A DNA stretch of 64,000 nucleotides, taken from Bacteroidota bacterium. Lineage in GTDB: Bacteria > Bacteroidota > Bacteroidia > NS11-12g > UBA955. Positions 26,067 through 35,639 of this stretch are shown in pieces. Below the pieces are notes generated by a model. It worked only from the letters and a program-made list of their open reading frames with translations. It searched no databases and was not told where the DNA came from. Numbering within the stretch: position 1 is the first letter of the stretch; every line of letters begins with the position of its first letter. Location of the stretch: contig JAQCBH010000003.1 in assembly GCA_027621365.1 (NCBI GenBank), forward strand, positions 1-64,000, read 5' to 3'. Made by a program: the position numbers and the translations under genes.

Positions 26067-27497
26067 TTATTCAACCCGAGTTACCTTGATGGCATTTGTG
26101 CGCTGCTTGCGGTGCAAGGGCATGCTGGCGGTATTGATGATGTATTCGCCGGGCTTGACCAATGACTGCTCCTTGAGAATTTCCATGACATCGTCAAAGG
26201 TTTGATCGGTCGATTCAAACTTATCATAATAGAGCACTCGAACTCCCCATACCAAACTCAAGGCTGACATGAGGCTTCGGTTATTGGTAAAGATATAGAT
26301 GGGAGCTTCTGGACGGTAACTGGCTACTTTGAAAGCGGTGAAACCACTTTTGGTCATGGCGACAATGGCTTTGGCTCTCAAATGGTCACTCATTTTTACT
26401 GCCGTAAAGCAAACCTCGTCACTGACGAATGAAGGTGAATCAGATGTAGGCTTTTCTCCTTTGTAATAGGCCCGGCGGTCAGATTCGATGTCGGTGATGA
26501 TTTTGCCCATTACTTCAATAACACGCTCCGGATATTTGCCCACTGAGGTTTCAGCTGAAAGCATGACTGCATCGGCTCCATCCAACACCGCATTGGCGAC
26601 GTCTGTGATTTCGGCACGTGTTGGCATGCTATCTGTAATCATGCTTTCCATCATCTGAGTGGCGATGATAACGGGCTTGGCCGCTTGCAAACACTTCTCT
26701 ACGATCGATTTTTGAATCAAGGGAACGCGCTGAAGTGGAATCTCTACACCCAAATCTCCGCGAGCCACCATGACGCCATCGGTTACTTTGATAATGTCGT
26801 CCAAGTTGGTGACGGCTTCGGGCTTCTCAATCTTGGCAATGACCTTGGCTTGGCTTCCTTTGCTGCGAATGATGTCTTTGAGAGCAATGATGTCTTCGGC
26901 CTTTCGAACAAAACTCAAGGCGATCCAATCTACACCCAACTCAAGACCGTAATGAAGGTCTTCCAAGTCTTTCTCGGTCATGCTCGGAATGTTCAAAGCG
27001 GTGTTGGGCAAGTTGAAGCCTTTGTTGGAAGTCAACACTCCTCCTACCGTAACCTTGGCCTTCAATTCCGTTTCGCTGAGAATGGCTGTGATTTCCAAGG
27101 CAGATTTTCCGTCGTTCAACAAGATTTGTTCTCCAGGTTTTGCATCGAGCGCCAAACGTTTGTAGCTCACGAAAAGTCGATCAGCGCTACACATGCACTC
27201 TTCTGTGGTGACGATCAATTCTTCTCCTGTTACGAGGTTGATTTCACCATCTACTTTTCCAATGCGAAGTTTAGGACCTTGCAAATCCTGCAAAATGGCC
27301 ACGTGGCTGCCCAATTTCTCGTTGACTTCGCGAATGCGTTTGACAGATTCTGCATGGACGCTGTGGCTTCCATGAGAGAAATTCAAACGGCAAACATCGA
27401 CACCAAGGCGAATGATGCTTTCCAGCATTTCTGAGCTGCTGGTAGCTGGGCCAATAGTGGCTATAATTTTGGTTTTGTTAAAGTTCTCCTTAAACAT
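26067..27497 (-). CDS. pyk: Pyruvate kinase
   Basis: KTKIIATIGPATSS, LNFSHGSH, MVARGDLGVEIPLQRVPLIQK, VIIATQMMESMI, DAVMLSAETSVGKYP. Confidence 0.97.
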   Translation of the reverse strand: MFKENFNKTKIIATIGPATSSSEMLESIIRLGVDVCRLNFSHGSHSVHAESVKRIREVNEKLGSHVAILQDLQGPKLRIGKVDGEINLVTGEELIVTTEECMCSADRLFVSYKRLALDAKPGEQILLNDGKSALEITAILSETELKAKVTVGGVLTSNKGFNLPNTALNIPSMTEKDLEDLHYGLELGVDWIALSFVRKAEDIIALKDIIRSKGSQAKVIAKIEKPEAVTNLDDIIKVTDGVMVARGDLGVEIPLQRVPLIQKSIVEKCLQAAKPVIIATQMMESMITDSMPTRAEITDVANAVLDGADAVMLSAETSVGKYPERVIEVMGKIITDIESDRRAYYKGEKPTSDSPSFVSDEVCFTAVKMSDHLRAKAIVAMTKSGFTAFKVASYRPEAPIYIFTNNRSLMSALSLVWGVRVLYYDKFESTDQTFDDVMEILKEQSLVKPGEYIINTASMPLHRKQRTNAIKVTRVE

Positions 27498-27505
27498 AAA
27501 TCTTT

Positions 27506-27946
27506 CTACAAATGCCTCAAATGATGCAACCAAGTCAACTTCGAATGGTTTTCTGAGGGAAAGAGATATGCTGTTTGAACGTTGTTGATTCTCTTGAGTT
27601 GTTCAAGCCACTCGCTCAAACCACCCATGGATTCCGATTCTTGCACAACGAGCCAGAAGTCTGGAGTAGGCCGTCCTGTATACAGGGCCTGGCTACTGCC
27701 CTTATTTTCCAATAGGCTCATTGGGCTGCATGTCTCATTGCCTTCAAAGTGAAACTCCACGTGGAAGGAAACTTGATTCGAAGACAAAGTTACCTCAAAT
27801 GGATGGGCCTCGCATACAAATCGAGAAGAAAAAGTGTCATCTAGACACCATGCCATGCGATGAGGGCTCAAATCGCTGTGAATGGCCACTACTTCTAGGT
27901 CTAGAGAAGAGGTGCTTAAATACGATTTGTGCTTTTTAGCAGACAT
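27506..27946 (-). CDS. IPExxxVDY family protein
   Basis: Position between pyk and acpP is typical of Bacteroidota; [37 protein letters not shown]. Confidence 0.6.
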   Translation of the reverse strand: MSAKKHKSYLSTSSLDLEVVAIHSDLSPHRMAWCLDDTFSSRFVCEAHPFEVTLSSNQVSFHVEFHFEGNETCSPMSLLENKGSSQALYTGRPTPDFWLVVQESESMGGLSEWLEQLKRINNVQTAYLFPSENHSKLTWLHHLRHL

Positions 27947-28028
27947 GCAAAACAAAACTAGATTTTTTTTTTCAGTCTTGTATTCGGAAAAAGAACTTTC
28001 TTTGCATGGCAAATCAAACACAAAAAAC

Positions 28029-28265
28029 ATGTCAGAAATTGCAGAAAAAGTAAAAGCCATTATCGTTGATAAGTTGGGCGTAGATGAGTCTGAAGTTAAT
28101 GCTGAAGCTAGCTTCACGAACGACTTGGGTGCTGATTCCTTGGATACCGTTGAGTTGATCATGGAATTCGAAAAGGAATTTGATATCAGCATTCCAGATG
28201 ACCAAGCTGAAAAGATTGGCACTGTAGGCGAAGCTGTACGTTACATCGAAGAAGCCAAAGCTTAA
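28029..28265 (+). CDS. acpP: Acyl carrier protein
   Basis: [35 protein letters not shown]. Confidence 0.98.
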   Translation: MSEIAEKVKAIIVDKLGVDESEVNAEASFTNDLGADSLDTVELIMEFEKEFDISIPDDQAEKIGTVGEAVRYIEEAKA

Positions 28266-28269
28266 TTTC

Positions 28270-29523
28270 ATGCAACTCCACCGGGTTGTTGTAACGGGCA
28301 TGGGAGCTCTGACTCCCATTGGCATTACGCTTCCAGAGTATTGGGAAGGTTTAAAATCCGGGAAATCGGGTGCAGGCCTCATTACGCGCTTTGATACCAC
28401 GCATTTCAAAGTCAAGTTCGCTCACGAAGTGAAGAACTTTGATATATTGAATTTTGTGGACCGCAAGGAATCGCGAAAGATGGATCCCTTTACTCAATTT
28501 GGTGTCGTATGTGCCGATGAAGCTGTCATTGACAGTGGCTTGTTGGAACAATCGTATGATCCCGATCGCATTGGGGTTATATGGGGTGCAGGAATTGGAG
28601 GTTTGACTACCTTCTTCAACGAAGTATGTGATTATGCTAAGGGCGATGGAACTCCCCGTTTCTCGCCCTTTTTTATTCCTAAAATGATCATCGACATCGC
28701 CCCGGGTTTCATTTCCATGAAATACGGGTTCCGAGGTCCGAATTTCGGCACCGTCAGCGCATGTGCTTCTTCAACGCATGCTCTGATTGATGCCTTTAAT
28801 TTGATTCGTTTGGGCAAAGCTGATGCCATTGTTGCAGGTGGTTCTGAGGCTTGTGTAAACGAACCCGCCATGGGAGGATTTTCAAATATGAAGGCCCTTT
28901 CCGAGCGAAACGATGATTACATGACTGCTTCTCGACCCTTCGACCAAACCAGAGATGGTTTCGTAATGGGAGAGGGCGGGGCTTGTTTGATCTTAGAAGA
29001 TTACGAACATGCCAAGGCTCGTGGAGCCAAAATTTATGCCGAGATGGTAGGTGGCGGTATGACCGCTGATGCCTACCACCTGACAGCGCCCCATCCTGAG
29101 GGATTGGGTGCAAGCAATGTCATGCTTCAAGCGCTGGCTGATGCCGGAATGCAAGCCTCTGACATTGATTACATCAACGTGCACGGAACTTCAACTCCCT
29201 TGGGAGACATAGCTGAAACCAAAGCCATTTTGAGCGTTTTTGGTGAGGAGGCCTACAAATTGAACATTTCCAGCACTAAGAGTATGACGGGTCATTTGTT
29301 GGGAGGTGCTGGAGCCGTTGAAGCGGTGGCCTGTATCATGGCGGTCAACGACGGTATCATTCCTCCGACCATCAACCACACCCACGTGGATCCCGAGTTG
29401 GATTCCAATTTGAACCTCACTTTGAACCAGCCTCAACGCCGCGACATTCAAGCCGCATTGAGCAACACATTCGGTTTTGGAGGCCATAACGCTTCCGTGA
29501 TTTTCAAGCGATTCCAAGATTAA
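28270..29523 (+). CDS. fabF: Beta-ketoacyl-ACP synthase II
   Basis: VVTGMGALTPIG, VSACASSTHALIDAF, NVHGTSTPLGD, NTFGFGGHNAS. Confidence 0.97.
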   Translation: MQLHRVVVTGMGALTPIGITLPEYWEGLKSGKSGAGLITRFDTTHFKVKFAHEVKNFDILNFVDRKESRKMDPFTQFGVVCADEAVIDSGLLEQSYDPDRIGVIWGAGIGGLTTFFNEVCDYAKGDGTPRFSPFFIPKMIIDIAPGFISMKYGFRGPNFGTVSACASSTHALIDAFNLIRLGKADAIVAGGSEACVNEPAMGGFSNMKALSERNDDYMTASRPFDQTRDGFVMGEGGACLILEDYEHAKARGAKIYAEMVGGGMTADAYHLTAPHPEGLGASNVMLQALADAGMQASDIDYINVHGTSTPLGDIAETKAILSVFGEEAYKLNISSTKSMTGHLLGGAGAVEAVACIMAVNDGIIPPTINHTHVDPELDSNLNLTLNQPQRRDIQAALSNTFGFGGHNASVIFKRFQD

Positions 29524-29527
29524 GCCA

Positions 29528-30259
29528 TTGAGATTTTCTCTCCGATTAGGACCCAATAAGGTTCTTTCAGACCAACTATTTCGCATCACCGGTGTTCGGC
29601 CGAGGCGCTTGTCTGTGTATAAAGAAGCCCTGCGTCATAGTTCCTCGGCAGAGGTGAATGGGTTGAAATCGTCCAACAAAGTATTTGACAATGAGCGACT
29701 CGAATTTCTAGGCGATGCTGTGTTGGATGCCTCCATTGCACACCTCCTGTTTTTGCGTTTCCCGTACAAAGACGAAGGGTATTTGACCGAAATGCGAACT
29801 CGAATAGTCAACAGAGACCAGTTGGGGCAGCTGGCCTCTCGCTTGGGCTTGACTGATTTGATGGATATCAATGCCGATTTGCGTTGCAACAGAGCTGCCT
29901 TGAAAAACATTGGGGGGAATGCGCTCGAAGCCTTGATCGGGGCTCTTTTCGTTGACAAAGGCTATGGTGTTGCTGATCGATTTGTTCGAGAGCGATTGGT
30001 GGATCAATACCTCGATGTCGAAAAATTGATGGAAACCACCGTGAGCCACAAAGCCATACTCCTCAAGTGGGTTCAAAAGAACAAGAAGACCTTCGAATTT
30101 GTCGTGAGCAACGATGCGGAAAAAGCTGACTTGAAAAATGTCACCTTGCTTGTGGATGGAGTCGAGTGGTTCACCGAGCGAAACGCCAACCGCAAAAAAG
30201 CAGAAGAATTGTGCTGCGAAAAGGCCGTGAGAAAGCTCAATTTGCCTACATCCTCTTGA
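29528..30259 (+). CDS. rnc: Ribonuclease III
   Basis: NERLEFLGDAVLDASIA, GNALEALIGALFVDKG, dsRBD-like C-terminus. Confidence 0.95.
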   Translation: MRFSLRLGPNKVLSDQLFRITGVRPRRLSVYKEALRHSSSAEVNGLKSSNKVFDNERLEFLGDAVLDASIAHLLFLRFPYKDEGYLTEMRTRIVNRDQLGQLASRLGLTDLMDINADLRCNRAALKNIGGNALEALIGALFVDKGYGVADRFVRERLVDQYLDVEKLMETTVSHKAILLKWVQKNKKTFEFVVSNDAEKADLKNVTLLVDGVEWFTERNANRKKAEELCCEKAVRKLNLPTSS

Positions 30260-30283
30260 TCGGAGTTAGGAAACCAGCAACGT

Positions 30284-30420
30284 TTTACAGTTCAGAATCG
30301 TCTTCCAATTGGGGAAGGGCCGATTGCCCGCTGGTTTTAGCGAACTCCATCTAATCTTTACAGTTCAGAATCGTCTTTCAATTGGGGAAGGGCCGATTGC
30401 CCGCTGGTTTTGGCGAATTC
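30284..30420. repeat. Direct duplication of a 64-bp segment: 30284-30347 and 30357-30420 (73-bp offset, 3 mismatches)
   Basis: TTTACAGTTCAGAATCGTCTT[C/T]CAATTGGGGAAGGGCCGATTGCCCGCTGGTTTT[A/G]GCGAA[C/T]TC in two copies; the right copy is the 3' end of the helicase gene. Confidence 0.95.
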
Positions 30421-33400
30421 ACACCAGGCGCATTTGCCACATCCCGTCAGGAATTCCATCGAATCTACTTTTGATTTTGCATGGGCAATCCAAGCTTTGA
30501 TCCAATTGAGTTCTTCTTCGCTGTAATGAATTTTCACCCGTTTGAAGTTTCCCCATTCATCGGGCAAAACACCTTCCAATATGGCCATCTCGGCCTGCCA
30601 ATCCTTTTGAACCTGGGCATTCACGAGTAAAGTGTAAACCCCCAATTGGAACCAATGACTGTTGGGTATCTTGTCCAAGTCAAGCGATGCCGGAGCTTTG
30701 CTTTTGTTGCCAAGGTTTTTGGCTGCCCCCGTTTTGTAATCCACGATGGTTACTTTGTTGCCTCGAAATACCAACTTATCTGATTTTCCCGAAACAGGTA
30801 CGCCTTCTATGACGGCTTGTAGGCTTTTTTCGGTCAAGGCCAATCCTTCTGATTCTACTTCGGCTCGATGAGCGCGATGGTAGAGGGGGAGTTGTGTGCG
30901 CCCTTGGTCCAATCGCTTGTCGAATTGTTTTTTGGAGAAAGCGTGTCGCTCATAGAACATCTCCCTTTCGAATTGCTTGACGAGTTCGTCTTCGTTCCAC
31001 CAAATTCCCGCTTGGCCCATTCGAACCCATTCGGAAAATGCATTGTGAATGGCGGTTCCAAATGAGGCGACTTCGATGGGAGCGCTAGGCACTCGAACCA
31101 CTCGATTGAAATAAAAAGAAATTCCGCATTCTAGCAGTTGGTGCAGCGAGCTTGGAGAATAGCGAAATTGGGACATGCGGTTTTGTATCCAATCCAATTT
31201 CTCCGCATCCAATCGGGGTTTGCTTTGGCGCATTAGTCGTTGCTCTGCCGCCCATCGGTTCAGACTAACAGGAAGAGCCACCGGTTTTTCTGGGACTGAG
31301 TTCAAGGCGTCATAGACAAATAGGCTGGGTTTTTGCGCCTTTTCACTTCCTGTAGCTGATTGGTCAATGAAGCTGCATTGGAACTGTTTGCGGGCCCTTG
31401 TCATGGCCACGAAGAACAGTCGCCTGCGCTCCTCAAATGCTTCTTCTGGAACCGATTGGCTTTGAAGGCTTCGTTGGTGTCCATCTAGGAGTTTGCCCAA
31501 GTCGTAAGGCATCACGCGGTTTCGCTCTTTTTCCCAAGAAGACTCATTGGCCCTGATCAAAAAGACATGGTCAAATTCCAATCCTTTGGAGCCGTGTGCC
31601 GTCAGCAATTGCACCCCGTCTTGTGTTCCAATTCGCTTTTGAATGGACACCCGAATTTCGTTTTCCTTCATCGTCTTTACGGTGCCGAGGAAATCAGACA
31701 ATCGCTGAAAGGGCTGACGACGAGTTTGGTTGGATGCGAATTCCAAAAAGGACTCCAGAACTTCCAAAGCCCATTCGGGATTGCCCAATTGGAAGGCCTG
31801 TGAAATGAACTGACCCTCGTTGTATAGCGATTGAATCAGTTGAGGTACGGTGCCCATGGTGCTCGCTTTGATCCAATCTTCGATGTTCTTGTGCAACTTC
31901 GCCAAGGCAGAATCAGGCTGATTTTGGGCCGCTTCGTACAAGCAGTCTCTCCAGTACTTGGTTTTGTTCTGAGGGGTTCGGTTGTGCTCAGACAATTCCA
32001 TGGCTAGCACATTGAGTTCATAGGGCGAAACCTTGTACAAGGGGCTCAGCAACAGGCGATACACCATGTGATCGGCTGAATTGGCCAGTTCTGATTCGCA
32101 AGCGATATACTCCAACCATTGCAGCAGGTGTTCCACAATGGGCTCAGCTAGCGCATCCATCGAACGGGTTTGCACCGCATCGATGTCCAAGGTGGGGAAT
32201 AAGTCCAACAGGGCGTTGGCGTGTTTGTGTTGGGCGTAGAGTACCGCAATTTCCTTCAAGGGTACGCCTTGCTCCTTCAATTGTTGAATGGCATGGGCGA
32301 TACCGCAAGCTTCTTGGAATTCGTTTTGGTAGCGCTGTACATCGGGTTCGATGTTGTCATATTTTGCATTTGGCCCCGCCGCCGTTAAAATTTTACTCAA
32401 ATTCTGATTTTGATTGACCAATCGCTGTTGGTTGTGCTCAATGAGCTTGCGGGAGCAGTCGAGTATGCTTTGGCTACTGCGGTAATTGTCTGTCAACATC
32501 ACGGTAGTCAAGGTTCTCGCTTGGTGGTATCGACTAACAAATTGTTGCATGTTGGAGACTTCCGCACCTTGAAAAGCGTAAATGCTCTGGTCGTCGTCGC
32601 CTACCACAAAGCAATTCGGCTTCTGGTCGTCGTCTTCAATCAAGGAGAAAAGCAGTTGGTTTTGTTGCCCAGAGGTGTCTTGGTACTCATCGACCAATAC
32701 AAAATGGAATTGTTCTTTGTAATCCAACAACAAATCACCGCCTTCGGCCCAGGCCTCGACGACCCAATCAATCATGTCGGCGAATTCATAAACGCCTCTT
32801 TCTTGCTTGAGCGACTGGTATCGACTGAATAGCTGAGAGGCTTGAATCAGGCGCTGCCAATTCTCGTGTTTGGTTTCGTACTTCGGCAACTTCAAATCGC
32901 CGGGCATGAAATTGCCACTTCGCCTTTTGTAGACTTCGTCGGGGAAGGCTGTTTTGTAGGTCTCGTGGTCTTTCAAAGCCTCGACCCAACTTTCAATTTG
33001 GCTAGGATGGAGTTGCTCTCCCTGCATGATGTCCCATAGCTGTTTCAAGCTTCTACGCAGATGCACCGGGTTTTCCGAATAAGATTTGATGGGAGAGTCG
33101 CTGGGGAGCTCGTCAATGATGTCCTGAATCAGTTGCACCCTCTCCAAATCATCCATGACCCGCAATTCGCGTTTGGAAAATCTCTGCGGATTCTCCTGAA
33201 TGACTCGATTGCATAGACCGTGAAAGGTGTGAACGTTGACTTTGTAAGCATCTGAACCCATGAATTGGCTCAAGCGTTGATGCATAGCGGCCGCGCCAGC
33301 TTCTGTGTAGGTCAGGCACAAAATGTTGCTGGGCAGGGCGTCGGTTTTTTGAAGAATATTCAAAATGCGCGCCGCCAAGATTTGCGTTTTACCCGTGCCG

Positions 33401-33498
33401 GGTCCAGCGATGACCATAACAGGCCCATAAATTTCGTCGACGGCTCGTTTTTGAGACGGATTCAACTTGTTGTACAAATCTTCGAAGGAGGCATTCAT
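30358..33498 (-). CDS. UvrD/PcrA-type ATP-dependent helicase fused to a PD-(D/E)XK nuclease with AddB-like Cys motif
   Basis: VIAGPGTGKTQILAARI, VDEYQDTSGQQNQLL, VGDDDQSIYAFQGA, TAHGSKGLEFDHVFL, VAMTRARKQ; C-terminal FGTAIHNAF, TIVDYKTGA, CGKCAWCEF. Confidence 0.92.
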   Translation of the reverse strand: MNASFEDLYNKLNPSQKRAVDEIYGPVMVIAGPGTGKTQILAARILNILQKTDALPSNILCLTYTEAGAAAMHQRLSQFMGSDAYKVNVHTFHGLCNRVIQENPQRFSKRELRVMDDLERVQLIQDIIDELPSDSPIKSYSENPVHLRRSLKQLWDIMQGEQLHPSQIESWVEALKDHETYKTAFPDEVYKRRSGNFMPGDLKLPKYETKHENWQRLIQASQLFSRYQSLKQERGVYEFADMIDWVVEAWAEGGDLLLDYKEQFHFVLVDEYQDTSGQQNQLLFSLIEDDDQKPNCFVVGDDDQSIYAFQGAEVSNMQQFVSRYHQARTLTTVMLTDNYRSSQSILDCSRKLIEHNQQRLVNQNQNLSKILTAAGPNAKYDNIEPDVQRYQNEFQEACGIAHAIQQLKEQGVPLKEIAVLYAQHKHANALLDLFPTLDIDAVQTRSMDALAEPIVEHLLQWLEYIACESELANSADHMVYRLLLSPLYKVSPYELNVLAMELSEHNRTPQNKTKYWRDCLYEAAQNQPDSALAKLHKNIEDWIKASTMGTVPQLIQSLYNEGQFISQAFQLGNPEWALEVLESFLEFASNQTRRQPFQRLSDFLGTVKTMKENEIRVSIQKRIGTQDGVQLLTAHGSKGLEFDHVFLIRANESSWEKERNRVMPYDLGKLLDGHQRSLQSQSVPEEAFEERRRLFFVAMTRARKQFQCSFIDQSATGSEKAQKPSLFVYDALNSVPEKPVALPVSLNRWAAEQRLMRQSKPRLDAEKLDWIQNRMSQFRYSPSSLHQLLECGISFYFNRVVRVPSAPIEVASFGTAIHNAFSEWVRMGQAGIWWNEDELVKQFEREMFYERHAFSKKQFDKRLDQGRTQLPLYHRAHRAEVESEGLALTEKSLQAVIEGVPVSGKSDKLVFRGNKVTIVDYKTGAAKNLGNKSKAPASLDLDKIPNSHWFQLGVYTLLVNAQVQKDWQAEMAILEGVLPDEWGNFKRVKIHYSEEELNWIKAWIAHAKSKVDSMEFLTGCGKCAWCEFAKTSGQSALPQLKDDSEL

Positions 33499-33590
33499 TG
33501 CTGGTTCAATTTACACAACTTGCAGGGTTCAAGAGGGTCTGTTAGATAAATTAATGCGATATTTGTTTGAGAGCTGAACTTCTGAAATCC

Positions 33591-34127
33591 ATGAACCTGA
33601 CCCAACAAGAATACCAAGAAATCACGGCCGACTGCCGAGCCATATTCGTCAAAAAGAATGCCGACTATGGTACCTCTTGGCGCTTGTTTCGCCCCAGTAG
33701 TTTGACCGATCAACTCTACATCAAAGCTCAGCGCATTCGAAACATTGAAGAAAGTGGTCAAAATGCGGTGGGGGATGATTTGCGCGGTGAATTCATGGGC
33801 TTGGTCAACTACGGCCTGATCGCTTTGGTTCAATTGCATTACGCCGCCCAAGGCAAAGAGCCGGGTTCCCTGGATGAAATCCTTCAGACCTATGATCTGT
33901 GGTCCAAAAAGACCTATGATCTCATGGTCTTGAAAAACACCGACTACGGCGAAGTTTGGAGAGCCATGCGCCCGAGCAGTTTCACCGACATGATCTTGGT
34001 GAAAATTGCACGCATCAAACAAATAGAAGACAACAAGGGGAAAACCGAAGTGTCAGAAGGGGCTGATGCCAATTACCAAGATATCATCAATTACGCCATT
34101 TTTGCGCTCATCATGTTGCCGCGTTAA
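33591..34127 (+). CDS. DUF1599 domain-containing protein (internal duplication)
   Basis: NADYGTSWRLFRPSSLTDQLYIKAQRIRNIEE and NTDYGEVWRAMRPSSFTDMILVKIARIKQIED. Confidence 0.88.
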   Translation: MNLTQQEYQEITADCRAIFVKKNADYGTSWRLFRPSSLTDQLYIKAQRIRNIEESGQNAVGDDLRGEFMGLVNYGLIALVQLHYAAQGKEPGSLDEILQTYDLWSKKTYDLMVLKNTDYGEVWRAMRPSSFTDMILVKIARIKQIEDNKGKTEVSEGADANYQDIINYAIFALIMLPR

Positions 34128-34130
34128 ATT

Positions 34131-35639
34131 ATGAAATACGCTTTTATTGTTGTTCGATACCTGACAGCCTTGTTGTTTGTCTTTTCTGGGATGGTCAAAC
34201 TGAATGATCCCAGTGGCTTTAGTATCAAGTTAAATGAGTACTTTGATGTCTTCGCCGAAGATGTTTCCACTCAGCAGGATTCGCTGTTTGTGAGCATGGA
34301 AGCCATTGGTTCAATGGGGGAAACCCTCGCCCGTTCAGAGGTTGAATTTGTTCAGCTCTACTCCTTTGACGGGACCAAGGAGTTTTCCATTCAATCGGAA
34401 TCAGATGGTCTCGATTTTCGCTACACCTTGCAAGAATCGGGCATGACCAAGGGCCAGCTCGATGTTCATGATACGGCCGTGTCGGCCCATTCGGTGAAAT
34501 TGACACTGTCAAACGGAAGCGAAACCCAATCCCAATTGCTGGCGGCCAGCGAGCTGGCCGCAACCCCAGACTACAGTCCCTCCTTTGACGTCAAACAATG
34601 GGTCAAGCCAGAGTCGGCCCTCAGGGGTTTCTTCAAAGGCTTGAAAGATTACAGCCTGTGGTTGAGCGGCTTCTTTTGTGCTTTGGAGGTATTGCTCGGT
34701 GTGGCCATGCTCATCGGATACGAAATGAAGATCACCGTGGCCTTGACCGCTGTTATCATCGTCTTCTTTACTTTTTTAACCGGGTATTCGGCTTACTTCA
34801 ACAAAGTAACCGACTGTGGTTGCTTTGGTGATTTCCTCAAGCTAGAGCCTTGGACCTCGTTCAAGAAAGACCTCGTGCTCAGCGGTATGGTAGCTATACT
34901 GATTGCAGGACTGCGGCACAATGTGGCTTGGTTCAGCCGCCCGTTTGGTCACAAGTTGATGGCTACAACAGCAGCCGGTTTGAGCGTTTTTGCCTTTGTC
35001 TGTTACCTCTATTTGCCTGTTTGGGATTTCTTGCCCTACAAAGAGGGCAATGATATCAAGGCCATCATGGAAACCCTGCCTCCAGGTGAGCGGGCGTCTG
35101 ACAGTATGCGAATCACCTTTGTTCTGAAAAAAGGGGAGGATACGGTTCATACCGACGCCAAAGGCTATGCCGCATGGGCCGAAAAAGGTTTCGAGTACAG
35201 CGATCGATTGGAGGAAGTCATTGCCAAGGGTTACCAATGGCCCATTCACGATTTTAGCATCATGGACATCGAAAAGGGCATCGATAAAACCGAAGATTTC
35301 CTCCATCACCAGGGTTATCAGTGGGTTTTTGTGGCCACCTTCTTGGAGAGCGCTTACAAACCCGCATTTGAATCGGTGAAGCCCTTGGCCAAACTAGCCG
35401 CTTCAAAGGGGCAACCCTTCTATGCCTTGAGTTCTACTTCTTCAGACATAGCCGCTGAATTTGCTCAGGCCAATGATCTGGGATTCTCTTTCCATTCGAC
35501 CGATCAAAAAACCTTGATGACCATGGCGCGTTACAACCCGAATTTGTACTTGTTCAAAGGGCCGGTTGTGGTAAAAAAATGGAGCGGCCGCCATTTGCCC
35601 AGTCCATCTGTGTTTGATTCCAAACTCATGAAAGACTGA
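34131..35639 (+). CDS. BT_3928 family (DoxX/MauE-like) membrane protein
   Basis: TALLFVFSGMVKLNDPSGFSIKLNEYFDVF, KVTDCGCFGDFLKLEPWTSF. Confidence 0.85.
   Translation: MKYAFIVVRYLTALLFVFSGMVKLNDPSGFSIKLNEYFDVFAEDVSTQQDSLFVSMEAIGSMGETLARSEVEFVQLYSFDGTKEFSIQSESDGLDFRYTLQESGMTKGQLDVHDTAVSAHSVKLTLSNGSETQSQLLAASELAATPDYSPSFDVKQWVKPESALRGFFKGLKDYSLWLSGFFCALEVLLGVAMLIGYEMKITVALTAVIIVFFTFLTGYSAYFNKVTDCGCFGDFLKLEPWTSFKKDLVLSGMVAILIAGLRHNVAWFSRPFGHKLMATTAAGLSVFAFVCYLYLPVWDFLPYKEGNDIKAIMETLPPGERASDSMRITFVLKKGEDTVHTDAKGYAAWAEKGFEYSDRLEEVIAKGYQWPIHDFSIMDIEKGIDKTEDFLHHQGYQWVFVATFLESAYKPAFESVKPLAKLAASKGQPFYALSSTSSDIAAEFAQANDLGFSFHSTDQKTLMTMARYNPNLYLFKGPVVVKKWSGRHLPSPSVFDSKLMKD

Noticed and set aside
26685-27434. 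249-aa plus ORF antisense to pyk
   Set aside because: Shadow ORF over a conserved housekeeping gene.
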